This document shows positions 41,596 through 50,352 of a stretch of 58,503 nucleotides of DNA, one piece after another; position 1 is the first letter of the stretch, and each line of letters starts with the position of its first letter. Where the stretch lies: NCBI GenBank assembly GCA_034003745.1, contig JAVEYA010000004.1:1-58503 (forward strand), written 5' to 3'. The position numbers and the translations under genes are program-made. The DNA is from JAVEYA01 sp034003745 (GTDB lineage Bacteria; Bacillota; Peptococcia; DRI-13; PHAD01). The notes beneath the pieces were generated by a model that was given only the letters and a program-made list of their open reading frames with translations, was not told where the DNA came from and made no database searches.

Positions 41596-43548
41596 TTAAG
41601 AAACGATACCGCTGCTGCCGAGTTTTCCTATTTTCTCCAGATCATCAGCCACTTTTGACAGGCTGTATTTTTCCAGCGTGGCTCTGGTAGGATAACTGGT
41701 TTGAGGATCCCAGCCATGTATCTCGTAATAATGATCCAGCATTTTCTCAAATTTTTCCCTATCCAGCTTCCATCCGGCCAGGGATCCTGAGGGGATCGGC
41801 TCAAACGTGCGGGCCTGCGGGATATCGTCTTTTCTATCAAAACTTGTAAACTTTAGATTCAAAGCCTTTTCCATATTCAGCTGACGCATCGCGATGGCCT
41901 CCAGGTCCTCGATGGTATATTCCCGACCGATGGCCGCCGATAACAGCTCCGCAAAATCATGGATATTCATATAGCCAAAATTCTGGCAAATGGTATTGAA
42001 GACACATACCCCGGTGCTGTTGCAGATCCTGGTCATTACTTCCGTATGCTGGATCAGCTCCGGTTTCCCCTCGTAGCCGATGGGGTTCTTGATCCGGTTA
42101 TAATCTTTGATGCCGGAAATCTGATAGACTCTTTCATCCTCTATCTCAATGGTCCGATGTTCCCAAAAGGGGGTACCCGTGGTATGGCCGCCGCCCCGCG
42201 TGGAGACCAGCGTCCCCAGCGACCAGCCGTTCGTCCCCCGCAATGTCTCATAAAGGTCTTGCCTTTTGACATGAAAAGCATATTCGCTGCCCCGCCCCAT
42301 CAAGTTGGAAGCGCGGTAACAGCCTTCCGCCAGAATGTTGCCAAATCCTTCCCTGTAACATATTTTACGGATCAGCTCCAGGATGACTTCTTCATTGCCC
42401 CAGGTCAATTCCAGGCCATCCGTATCCTCTTTGGTCAAAAGCCCTTTTTCATAGCATTCCATAGCCCAGCCGATTGCGCCCGATGGTCCTTCCATATCTA
42501 CTCCCATTTGATTCAGATAGGAATTCACCTTAGGTGCGAAGGTAACATCCTCTACGGCCAGTTTAGCCATCAGTCCGCCCATCAGCTCCCATTGCTGCGC
42601 TTCGGTGGTCAATCCCTCATAGCGTCCGTCCGTAATGGTTACATGCCTGGAGCAGCATAGGGCGCAGCCTGGGAAACCCTGTTTGGCGACTTCATATTTA
42701 TCAATCATTTTCTGCGTATTCAACTTCTCATAGATGTCTTGCGGCCAGCTGCAATCCTGAAAATTCTTATAGGAAATGGCGCAGACTTTTTGTTTTACCT
42801 CGTAGTTGTTGCCCAGCGTACCATATTTTCTAAACTTCTCGGTACCTGGGTTATTTTTGATTTTTTCCCGCACTTCGGAAACGATCTTGGCAAACCTTTT
42901 ATGATCAGCCACCTTGATCGGTTTCTTCCCTTTACAGACAATGGCCTTTAAGTTTTTGGAGCCCGCTATTGCCCCGGTACCGCAGCGTCCGATGGCCCGG
43001 TTTTTATCCTGGATCAGGCAAGCGCTCCTGACCAGGTTTTCCCCGGCCGGGCCAATGGACAGGACGTGCAGGCTAGGATCCTGCAGCTCTTCCCGAATGG
43101 CCTCCAGGGTGTCCCAGGTGGTTTTTCCCCAGAGGTTGGAGGCGTCTTTGATTTCCACCTCTTCATCCGTTATCCATAGATAACAGGGTTTATGGGCGCG
43201 GCCTTCCACGATCAGATGGTCATAACCGGCATGCTTGAGTTCCATCCCCACATAGCTGTCCGTGGAACCGGTAGCCCACCCCCCGGTAATCGGTCCCAGC
43301 GTGCTGGCCGACATTTTACAGGCGCCGGGAGCCAGCGTTCCCATTAAAGGGCCGGCAGAAAAAATGATTTTATTGTGAACATCAAAAGGCGTCACCCAAT
43401 CGGGGAGTTCGTCATAGAGTATTTTTACCGCCAAGGCGCCCAGCCAATCGTCATATTGGGCGGAATGGTCTTCTACCGTAACGGTTTTTGTCGTCAGATT
43501 AACGCGCAGGGTTTTACCCGTATAAGCATAGATTTCCGGTTTGTTCAT
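41596..43548 (-). CDS. Aldehyde:ferredoxin oxidoreductase family protein
   Basis: 650 residues, full length for the AOR family. The N-terminal pterin domain contains YTGKTLRVNLTTKTVTVE and MSASTLGPITGGWATGS; the middle domain has the 4Fe-4S ligands in FPGCALCC near 295 and a last Cys in CNSTGVCVF near 505. Family enzymes hold tungsten or molybdenum on two pterins and oxidise aldehydes to acids with ferredoxin. Substrate unknown. Directly upstream are a ferredoxin-like gene, moeA and mobB for cofactor supply. Confidence 0.92.
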   Translation of the reverse strand: MNKPEIYAYTGKTLRVNLTTKTVTVEDHSAQYDDWLGALAVKILYDELPDWVTPFDVHNKIIFSAGPLMGTLAPGACKMSASTLGPITGGWATGSTDSYVGMELKHAGYDHLIVEGRAHKPCYLWITDEEVEIKDASNLWGKTTWDTLEAIREELQDPSLHVLSIGPAGENLVRSACLIQDKNRAIGRCGTGAIAGSKNLKAIVCKGKKPIKVADHKRFAKIVSEVREKIKNNPGTEKFRKYGTLGNNYEVKQKVCAISYKNFQDCSWPQDIYEKLNTQKMIDKYEVAKQGFPGCALCCSRHVTITDGRYEGLTTEAQQWELMGGLMAKLAVEDVTFAPKVNSYLNQMGVDMEGPSGAIGWAMECYEKGLLTKEDTDGLELTWGNEEVILELIRKICYREGFGNILAEGCYRASNLMGRGSEYAFHVKRQDLYETLRGTNGWSLGTLVSTRGGGHTTGTPFWEHRTIEIEDERVYQISGIKDYNRIKNPIGYEGKPELIQHTEVMTRICNSTGVCVFNTICQNFGYMNIHDFAELLSAAIGREYTIEDLEAIAMRQLNMEKALNLKFTSFDRKDDIPQARTFEPIPSGSLAGWKLDREKFEKMLDHYYEIHGWDPQTSYPTRATLEKYSLSKVADDLEKIGKLGSSGIVS

Positions 43549-43563
43549 GATTCATAACCCCTT

Positions 43564-43872
43564 TCATTTGGATTTTAACGCCCCATTGCTGTTCGACCGG
43601 CACTTTCCCACAAATTCTTTAATGATTTCTTTTAATTCAGTACTTTTAAGACAATAGTCCAGACAAAAAGGGGCTTCCCGATCTATGCAGCCGTCACAGG
43701 CCAGCCGGTTCCCTTCCGGTTGTTCCAGCAATTTAATGTCATATCCGCTTCCATCTTTTCTTTCCACAATTTCAATGCCGGAAATCTGATGGTTGAATTC
43801 TCCCGTCAGTTTATATGAACAGGCTATCTCACATGTTTTGCATCCACCGCAGTCATCCATCTTAAATAACAC
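43564..43872 (-). CDS. Ferredoxin-like electron carrier, partner of AOR
   Basis: About 102 residues. Cys pattern DDCGGCKTCEIACSY and then ACDGCIDREAPFCLDYCLKS, a 4Fe-4S arrangement of the small subunits that accompany aldehyde oxidoreductases. The start chosen is GTG at 43872, with GGAGGG 9 bases upstream; a TTG 11 codons earlier has no site. It lies 15 bases before the AOR start. Confidence 0.85.
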   Translation of the reverse strand: MLFKMDDCGGCKTCEIACSYKLTGEFNHQISGIEIVERKDGSGYDIKLLEQPEGNRLACDGCIDREAPFCLDYCLKSTELKEIIKEFVGKCRSNSNGALKSK

Positions 43873-43908
43873 TTCCTGTATCCCTCCAATCCGTTTTATT
43901 GGCAAGTT

Positions 43909-45174
43909 TTATAGGTCTTCTATCCTGTTAACAGCCGGTATAATTCTGACCTGATCTCCCGGCGCCAGCGGTCCGCTGCCGGCCGGAATATCGACCAATA
44001 CGTCGGCTTTCACAAAAGAAGAAATAATACTGTTTCCCTGATGATCGCAGAGCTTCACACAAGCCTTGCCGTCTATCACCGCCAATTTGCCGCACAAAAA
44101 GCGCCTGGCCGGACTGGCCTTGGAGAATCCGTCCAGGGTGACGGCGGAAATTGGCTCAGGCAGGCAGCGTTCTTGCCCTTTAAGCTTCTTCAAGGCAGGC
44201 AATACGAGCAAATGAAACATCACGGCAACAGCAGCCGGGTTTCCCGAGAGGCTAAAAATCAGTTTTCCATCCAGCTTCGTAACCGTTGTGGGTGATCCCG
44301 GCTTCATTTTCACTTGCCAAAAAAGCTGTTCAACGCCAAGAAGCGCCAAGGCTTTTTTGACCACATCCGCTTCGCCTACCGAAACGCCGCCCGTCGTTAT
44401 CACCACGTCGGCGCATTTAAGGCCGTTCCTAATATGCCCCATCACAGAGGCCGGATGGTCAGCCGCGGTACCGATAACCTTCGCTGCAACGTGATATTCC
44501 CGGCAAAAGTTCTCCAGTAAATACCCGTTGCTGTTGCGGATTTTCCCGGGAACAAGCTGCCCGTCTATAGGAATAAGCTCATCCCCGGTATTGATGATGG
44601 CAACCCGCGGCAGGTCATAGACCGGTATTTCCGTTATGCCCAGCGCCGCAAAAAGAGCCGCCTGGGCGGGCGTTACCAGGGAACCCCGGGCTGCGATCAG
44701 ATCACCCCGGGTTACATCTTCTCCTGTTCTGATAATATTGCTTTTTGGCTGGAGCGGTTCGGAGATAAAAATGTCCTCTGCGTTTTTTACCGTATCCTCG
44801 TATCTGATTACGGTATCTGCGCCGGCGGGGACGGGAGAACCGGTCATGACTTGAATTGCTGTTTTTGCCGTAATTTTTCGGGCTGAAACCTGCCCGGTCC
44901 GAATCGCATCAATGACCCGCAGGCGGACAGGCGAACGCGGACTTGCTTTTTCCGTATCTTTGGCCCGAAGGGCATAACCGTCTAAGGGGGAACGATCAAA
45001 AGGAGGAATATTTTCTCCGGCGTAGGCATTACGGCTGATAATTCTGTGCAAGGCCATATCCAGCGAGACGGAACACTCCCCGACCGGTTCCAGTTCCTGC
45101 AGAACCAATTCCTGGGCTTCTTCTAAAGAAACCTTTTTTTCTGCCGGCCAGTTGGATGATGACAGTATATTCAC
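43909..45174 (-). CDS. moeA: Molybdopterin molybdenumtransferase MoeA
   Basis: 421 residues with four-domain MoeA layout: NIPPFDRSPLDGYAL near 58, QVMTGSPVPAGADTVIR near 108, INTGDEL near 195, ITTGGVSVGEADVV near 260, and GNPAAVAVMFHLLVLPAL near 305. It inserts molybdate or tungstate into adenylylated molybdopterin. The GTG start overlaps the mobB stop (GTGA). Given the neighbour AOR, the metal may well be tungsten. Confidence 0.94.
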   Translation of the reverse strand: MNILSSSNWPAEKKVSLEEAQELVLQELEPVGECSVSLDMALHRIISRNAYAGENIPPFDRSPLDGYALRAKDTEKASPRSPVRLRVIDAIRTGQVSARKITAKTAIQVMTGSPVPAGADTVIRYEDTVKNAEDIFISEPLQPKSNIIRTGEDVTRGDLIAARGSLVTPAQAALFAALGITEIPVYDLPRVAIINTGDELIPIDGQLVPGKIRNSNGYLLENFCREYHVAAKVIGTAADHPASVMGHIRNGLKCADVVITTGGVSVGEADVVKKALALLGVEQLFWQVKMKPGSPTTVTKLDGKLIFSLSGNPAAVAVMFHLLVLPALKKLKGQERCLPEPISAVTLDGFSKASPARRFLCGKLAVIDGKACVKLCDHQGNSIISSFVKADVLVDIPAGSGPLAPGDQVRIIPAVNRIEDL

Positions 45175-45683
45175 ACGCCTTCCCTCCTGTTGAATTCGAT
45201 CATGTACTTTTCCAGTTCATCCGCGATTCCGGCTGCGTCGTCGAGAGAGAAACAAGGAATCCCCATCTCCCATTTGACATCGCTGGCCAAGGCAAGAAGC
45301 TCATTCTCCCGGCAAAGCAGTTCCTGATGTATGCCGGCCCGGTATACTTCAATTTTCGGCTTATGCTCATTTTTGTAGCCCTCTGTCAAAATAAGATCAA
45401 CGCCGGTCAGTTTTTCCGCCAGTTCATCAAGCCCATATTCCGAGGACCTTTTTTCGATGACCGCCATTTTCCGCGGAGACGAGATGGCTACGATATCTGC
45501 GCCGGCTTGGGCCAGTATCCAGGTATCTTTACCAGGCCGGTCCATTTCAAAACCGTGGACATCATGTTTGATCACAGCAATACGGTAATTTCGTTTTTTT
45601 AATTCTTTCACAATCTTTTCCAGCAAAGTGGTTTTTCCCACCCCTGATCTTCCTACGACAGAAACTACCGGAATACCGCTCAT
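45171..45683 (-). CDS. mobB: Molybdopterin-guanine dinucleotide biosynthesis protein MobB
   Basis: About 170 residues with Walker A GRSGVGKTTLLEKIV, the family IKHDVHGFEMDRPGKDTWILAQAG block, and LTEGYKNEHKPKIEVYR. It binds GTP and assists attachment of the nucleotide to the pterin. AOR enzymes use pterins without a dinucleotide, so it may serve another enzyme or the cofactor route in general. The ATG with AGGAGG is chosen over a start six codons upstream. Confidence 0.92.
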   Translation of the reverse strand: MSGIPVVSVVGRSGVGKTTLLEKIVKELKKRNYRIAVIKHDVHGFEMDRPGKDTWILAQAGADIVAISSPRKMAVIEKRSSEYGLDELAEKLTGVDLILTEGYKNEHKPKIEVYRAGIHQELLCRENELLALASDVKWEMGIPCFSLDDAAGIADELEKYMIEFNRREGV

Positions 45684-45725
45684 GCTTAACCTCCTACTCA
45701 TAGCCCGGGATAAGCGCCGCCTGAA

Positions 45726-46493
45726 TCATTCTCCGATCAACGCTACGGCGCGGCACCAGCCTGCAGTAGCCCCGGCCAACTTTACCGGCAGAGCTGATAG
45801 AATAAACCCATAGGGTTGAGGAAGTTTTTCTAAATTGGCCAGTTTTTCAATTTGGATGTATTCCCGTTGGCGGCCATGCATATGGGTCCCCCAGAGTTCA
45901 TTTTTATCGCCTGTTTTCCGATAGGCTTCCACCATGGCATTGACCGGACGGTCCAGCGTCCAGGCATCGATACCGATACAGCGGACCCCCCGGTCCAGCA
46001 GCCAATCCAAGCCTGCGACGCCTAACCCTGATTGCATTTTCAGGTAGGTAGCCGTGTCGGTGCCCCAATATTTATCGCACCCGGTATGGAAAATCACAAT
46101 ATCGCCCGGCTTGATTTCATAGCCGATTTTTTCTAAAGCTTCTTGTATATCGGCCGCCGTGATCTCCGCCCCGGGTTCCTTATGACGCATATCCAGAACT
46201 ACCGCCGGACCGAAGCACCACTCCAGCGGAACCTGATCGACAGATTTGGCGGGCTTGCCTTCGCACAGGGGACCATAATGCAAAGGCGCATCAATATGCG
46301 TACCGGAATGACCGCTGCCGGAAATGATATCTGTGGCCAGCGCCATAGACTCCGGAAAATCGGCAGCTTCAACACCTGCAAGTTTGGCCAGGCGGTGCGC
46401 GCCGGCGGTATGATCCGAAAATTCAATCTTCGGTGGAAAAGGTTCCGTCCCTCCATTTTCATGGGCTAAACTCAGGTCGACGATCTTAAACAT
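45726..46493 (-). CDS. Cyclase-family (KynB-like) metal-dependent hydrolase
   Basis: 255 residues. It has the family motif SGHSGTHIDAPLHYG (HxGTHxDxPxH) near 60-75 and GIDAWTLDRP near 173. Members include kynurenine formamidases, isatin hydrolases and polyketide 'cyclases'. The reaction here is unknown: it probably opens a lactam, lactone or amide ring. It lies between the GntR regulator and mobB, in line with the AOR operon. Confidence 0.82.
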   Translation of the reverse strand: MFKIVDLSLAHENGGTEPFPPKIEFSDHTAGAHRLAKLAGVEAADFPESMALATDIISGSGHSGTHIDAPLHYGPLCEGKPAKSVDQVPLEWCFGPAVVLDMRHKEPGAEITAADIQEALEKIGYEIKPGDIVIFHTGCDKYWGTDTATYLKMQSGLGVAGLDWLLDRGVRCIGIDAWTLDRPVNAMVEAYRKTGDKNELWGTHMHGRQREYIQIEKLANLEKLPQPYGFILSALPVKLAGATAGWCRAVALIGE

Positions 46494-46507
46494 TTTAACT
46501 GTCTCCT

Positions 46508-47212
46508 TTATTCTCCGGCGTTATGGAGTTTGTTTTTTTCGATTTGTTTGATACTTTCGACGAAAACTTTGCCTACACGTTCTTTATGCTTTCGAAATAG
46601 CTGTTCAACTTTATCCCCGTCCCCTTCCATCAATACCTTAATAATTTCTTCATGTTCTTTTAACGATTCCTGAGGTCTTGACTTGGCATAGCTAAAAACT
46701 GCCCGGGTTCTCTCCGCTCCGTCCCACAAGTCAAAAAGCATTCTATACAGACGTTTGTAGGGTGAAAGTATATATATTTTCCGGTGAAATTCCCTGTTTA
46801 AAACGCCAAAAGCTGCAATATCGCCCATTTTTATACATTGTCTCATTTCCTCGAGACAAGTATTGAGTTCGGCAATAATCTCGTCGGTAATAAAAGGCAG
46901 CGCAGTCCTGGCGGCATAACCTTCCAGCAGTCCTCTGACATTAAAGATTTCTTCAATATCTTCAATATCAAACGTGACTACCTCCGCCCCGGCATGGGGC
47001 GTAATAGTTACAAGCCCCTGGGACTCCAGCATGCGGATCGCTTCCCGGACAGGGATCTCCGAGACGCCCAATTCTTGTGCAATCTTCTTTATGATAAGCC
47101 TGGCGCCAGGCTGCAGATTGCCGTTCAAGATATTTTCCTTCAGCACATTAAATACGATTTCAAGCTTGGTTGTTACAAACTGGTCTTTACCGCTAAACAA
47201 AATCTGGTTCAT
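46508..47212 (-). CDS. GntR-family transcriptional regulator (FadR/FCD type)
   Basis: About 234 residues. Winged helix with LQPGARLIIKKIAQELGVSEIPVREAIRMLESQGLV (about 32-67), then an FCD domain (about 80-220) with EIFNVRGLLEGYAARTAL, FHRKIY and EHEEIIKVLMEG. It probably senses the substrate of the neighbouring operons. The ATG has GGGAGGATTC upstream. The 17-mer operator candidate lies 33 bases before the start and recurs upstream of the HMGL/TRAP operon. Confidence 0.9.
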   Translation of the reverse strand: MNQILFSGKDQFVTTKLEIVFNVLKENILNGNLQPGARLIIKKIAQELGVSEIPVREAIRMLESQGLVTITPHAGAEVVTFDIEDIEEIFNVRGLLEGYAARTALPFITDEIIAELNTCLEEMRQCIKMGDIAAFGVLNREFHRKIYILSPYKRLYRMLFDLWDGAERTRAVFSYAKSRPQESLKEHEEIIKVLMEGDGDKVEQLFRKHKERVGKVFVESIKQIEKNKLHNAGE

Positions 47213-47244
47213 ACGAATCCTCCCGGCCATAATAAGTAATATAT

Positions 47245-47261
47245 ATCATATATCATATAAT
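47245..47261 (-). promoter_or_regulatory. Candidate GntR operator, copy 1
   Basis: The minus-strand sequence ATTATATGATATATGAT, containing two TATATGA heptamers in direct repeat, lies just upstream of the GntR gene. An identical 17-mer occurs upstream of the HMGL/TRAP operon (51604-51620). Low sequence complexity lowers certainty. Confidence 0.5.
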
Positions 47262-47274
47262 ACTATAACATTAT

Positions 47275-47312
47275 ACCTGAAAACTGCGAAATAAAAATCG
47301 CAGTTTTCAGGT
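47275..47312 (-). terminator. Terminator of the HMGL-TRAP-TAXI operon
   Basis: Perfect 15-bp arms ACCTGAAAACTGCGA/TCGCAGTTTTCAGGT with an 8-base loop. It lies 38 bases after the TAXI stop. Confidence 0.8.
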
Positions 47313-47349
47313 ATTTACAGCCGGGCTTTCCGGCTCCCAGACAATGCGA

Positions 47350-48348
47350 TTATTTTTTCTCGTTAAAATATTTTTGGGCGCCGGGATGCAGTTCGATGGA
47401 AGTTTCGGCAAGCGTTGCAGGATCAATCTGGGCGGCAACCTTATTGTTTTCGATCAGCTCATCCAAATTGTCATAAAGCGCTTTGGCGATATTATAAATC
47501 GTCTCGTCGTCAACGTTTTTATCACAGACTAATACGTTCTTGATACCGATTGCCTTAGCGTCCGCATCCAGTTTATAAACATCTTTGGGTACGGTTGTAA
47601 TGGAATAGTACGGAAATTTCTTCATCAGATTATCGAGTTCCGCATCGCCCGGTTGAATAAACTTAATTTTTTTCGTTGCTGAAACCTCCATTACCGCAGC
47701 GGCGGGATAACCGCTTACGGCCAGAGCGATATCCACATTGCCGTCGGATAACTGGGTGAACCCATCCGTATAAGGAAGATAGCTGGGCTTAACATCATTC
47801 ATGGTCATCCCATATTCCGCCAGAACATTCTCCAAAAGACCGATGGTGGCGCCTCCGGCCGGTCCAGCCGCAATTTTCTTGCCTTTAAAATCTGCAATAC
47901 TATTGATGTTCGAATCGCCCATGGTGATAATATGAAACACGCTGGGGTGCAGGTTGCCTACGGCGGCTATGTTCATGGTTTTTTCATAAGGTTTTTCCCC
48001 ATTTGCCGCAAAAAAGGCCAGGTCGGCATTCGTCAGGGCCAAAGCCGACTCCCCCGCGTCAAGCAGCCGGTTATTCTCCAGCGCGCCATTGGTGACCTCA
48101 GCGGTTAACTGTACGGCGTCATAATGCGCATTGACCACATTGGCTACGGCCTGCCCCATGGGATAATAGGCTCCCCCTATTGTCGCAGTAGCGAGTCCCA
48201 TCTGGATCGGAGCAGCAGGAGCCGCAGGCTGATTCGGCTGAGCCGGCTGGGACGGTTGTGAAGAGCAGGCGGTAACACTGAAAACCATCAGCAATACGCA
48301 AAGTAAAATCCCTAAATTTTTTCTCCCCATTTTTGTTCTAATCATCAT
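47350..48348 (-). CDS. TAXI-family TRAP transporter solute-binding lipoprotein
   Basis: 332 residues. The signal peptide ends in a VTACSSQ lipobox near residue 28. A Pro/Gln linker follows, then the TAXI domain (MGLATATIGGAYYPMGQAVANVV, IAAGPAGGATIGLLENVLAEYG). It captures an organic acid outside the membrane and passes it to the fused permease. Substrate unknown; TAXI proteins are known for glutamate, ketoglutarate and other acids. Two adjacent ATG codons are possible; the first is used, with GGAGG 7 bases upstream. Confidence 0.9.
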   Translation of the reverse strand: MMIRTKMGRKNLGILLCVLLMVFSVTACSSQPSQPAQPNQPAAPAAPIQMGLATATIGGAYYPMGQAVANVVNAHYDAVQLTAEVTNGALENNRLLDAGESALALTNADLAFFAANGEKPYEKTMNIAAVGNLHPSVFHIITMGDSNINSIADFKGKKIAAGPAGGATIGLLENVLAEYGMTMNDVKPSYLPYTDGFTQLSDGNVDIALAVSGYPAAAVMEVSATKKIKFIQPGDAELDNLMKKFPYYSITTVPKDVYKLDADAKAIGIKNVLVCDKNVDDETIYNIAKALYDNLDELIENNKVAAQIDPATLAETSIELHPGAQKYFNEKK

Positions 48349-48442
48349 TTCTTATCCTCCTTTTCTTTTTAAAAGGGCAACGGTTGAACCTGCAAAAGCG
48401 AGCCTTTCCATACACCTCCTTAACCAGCACAGCCGGGAGCAA

Positions 48443-50332
48443 TCATTTGCCGAGCAGTACCGTTTTCCCGGCAGCAGCTTTTCTATGCAGATAAATAAAA
48501 GTTCCTATAATAGCAACCAAACCGGATATATCTGTGATCAGCCCCTGATCTACCAAAAGCAATCCGCCGGTGAAAAGCAATATCCGTAAAGGAATGGAAA
48601 TATCCGTTTTAAAGTAACCGACGATGCTTGCTGCGATTGCGTAAACCCCTAGAATACTCAGCGCCATGGTTCTGGCTATTACAGGCCATGATCCGCTTGC
48701 CAACAGGGAAGGGCTGTAAACAAACATATACGGCAGAATGAAGCTGACCAAGCCAAAACGGAAAGCTGTCCAGCCCACTTTACTCACATCAGCCCCCGCT
48801 AATCCCGCCGCCACATAAGAAGCCAAGGCTACGGGCGGCGTGATGGTGGAAATGCAGCCGAAGAAAAACACAAACATATGCGCTGTTAATAAGGGTACTC
48901 CCATATTCACCAGCGCCGGGGCCACCACCGTCACTACGACCAGGTAAACAGCCGTTGTGGGCAGTCCCATTCCCAAGATGATGGAGGTTAGCATAGTAAG
49001 AAATAAGGCGATAAGCAATTGCCCCTGGGATAAAAGAATAATCAGGTTGGACAGTTTGGTTCCCAATCCTGTCATGGAAATTACGCCGACGATAATACCC
49101 GAGGCGGCGCAAGCGATGGCGATCGTAACCGAATCGATGGTTCCTTTTCTGAAAGCGTCTAAGGTCTTTTCGATAAAACCATAGGAAAAATCTCTCGTGG
49201 CGATAAGATAAACAATCAACATACAAATGATGGAATAATAAGCAGCCTTGAAGGGGGAATAGCCCAGGGCCAGCATGGCAAATAAAGCCAGGATAGGCAA
49301 GATGTAATACCAGCCTGCTCTGATGACGTCAGTCAAATTCTCAACCGCTTCGCTTTTTTCATGAAAATCAATTTTCCCTTTGATTGCCGTTAAATGTACA
49401 ATAAAGTAGATGGAAATAAAGTATAACAGCGCCGGTATGATTGCCGCTTTCATAATACTGATGTAAGGCATTCCCAACATTTCCGCCATAATAAAGGCAG
49501 CAGCGCCCATAACGGGCGGCATAACCTGTCCCCCCGTGGAAGCCACTGCCTCGATAGCCCCTGCGACCTCCGGCTTATAGCCGTTTTTCTTCATCATGGG
49601 AATGGTGATGGAGCCCGAAATCGCTACGTTCCCTGCAGCTGATCCTGAGATCATCCCGGCGAGCAGGCTGAAGATTACCGCGGTCTTAGCCGTGGCTGCA
49701 ACTAAACCCCGGGTAAGGGAAGCCGCCAGCTTGAACATAAATTCGCCGGCGCCAAAAACATTCAGAAACGCGCCATAGATACAAAACAGAACAATATAAC
49801 TGGCGGAAACGCTGATGGGAATTCCGTAAATACCTTGCGTGGAGACATATATGAAGCTGATTACTCTATTCATGCTGTAAGCTTTGCTTTGCAACATCCC
49901 CGGCAGATACTGCCCCAAAAAAGGATAAAGCAAAAACAGCAGCGCTATAATCATCAGCACGTTGCCGACCGATAGCTTGGTGGCTAAGAGCAGTACTACT
50001 ACAAAAATAATACCTACCACGATATCGGTTGAATTCGTGACGCCGCCGCTTTCAATAATGCCCTGCCATCTATACAGAATATAAAACCCGGTGGCCAGGC
50101 TGATAAGAGTCCCTGTTATTTTAATGATCAGATCATAGACGGACGCTGCCTTCTTTTTCGGAAAAAGCAAAAACATAATTGACATCATAGCCATGAGGTG
50201 TATTACTCTGAGCGTCATTGCCGATAACGCCAGCACACCGCTGACATTGAGGATATGAAAGATACCGGTTAGGGTTGCCAGTACTGCTGCGAGTTTCTCC
50301 AAATAGGCATTCAGATTATTAATTTTAAACAT
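48443..50332 (-). CDS. TRAP transporter, fused small and large permease subunits
   Basis: 629 residues and about 17 membrane helices. The first four to five helices correspond to the DctQ small subunit, the rest to DctM (SLLAGMISGSAAGNVAISGSI, STGGQVMPPVMGAAAFIMAE, LGMGLPTTAVYLVVV, TPPVALASYVAAGLAG). This fused form is typical of TAXI-TRAP systems. It couples solute uptake to sodium or protons. It stands between the HMGL gene and the binding protein. Confidence 0.93.
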   Translation of the reverse strand: MFKINNLNAYLEKLAAVLATLTGIFHILNVSGVLALSAMTLRVIHLMAMMSIMFLLFPKKKAASVYDLIIKITGTLISLATGFYILYRWQGIIESGGVTNSTDIVVGIIFVVVLLLATKLSVGNVLMIIALLFLLYPFLGQYLPGMLQSKAYSMNRVISFIYVSTQGIYGIPISVSASYIVLFCIYGAFLNVFGAGEFMFKLAASLTRGLVAATAKTAVIFSLLAGMISGSAAGNVAISGSITIPMMKKNGYKPEVAGAIEAVASTGGQVMPPVMGAAAFIMAEMLGMPYISIMKAAIIPALLYFISIYFIVHLTAIKGKIDFHEKSEAVENLTDVIRAGWYYILPILALFAMLALGYSPFKAAYYSIICMLIVYLIATRDFSYGFIEKTLDAFRKGTIDSVTIAIACAASGIIVGVISMTGLGTKLSNLIILLSQGQLLIALFLTMLTSIILGMGLPTTAVYLVVVTVVAPALVNMGVPLLTAHMFVFFFGCISTITPPVALASYVAAGLAGADVSKVGWTAFRFGLVSFILPYMFVYSPSLLASGSWPVIARTMALSILGVYAIAASIVGYFKTDISIPLRILLFTGGLLLVDQGLITDISGLVAIIGTFIYLHRKAAAGKTVLLGK

Positions 50333-50352
50333 TTTCCGGCCCCTCCCGTCGC

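Noticed and set aside
47221..47270. CRISPR-like or satellite repeat in the AT-rich stretch before the GntR gene
   Set aside because: Only two heptamer units and no spacers; better explained as an operator and promoter region.
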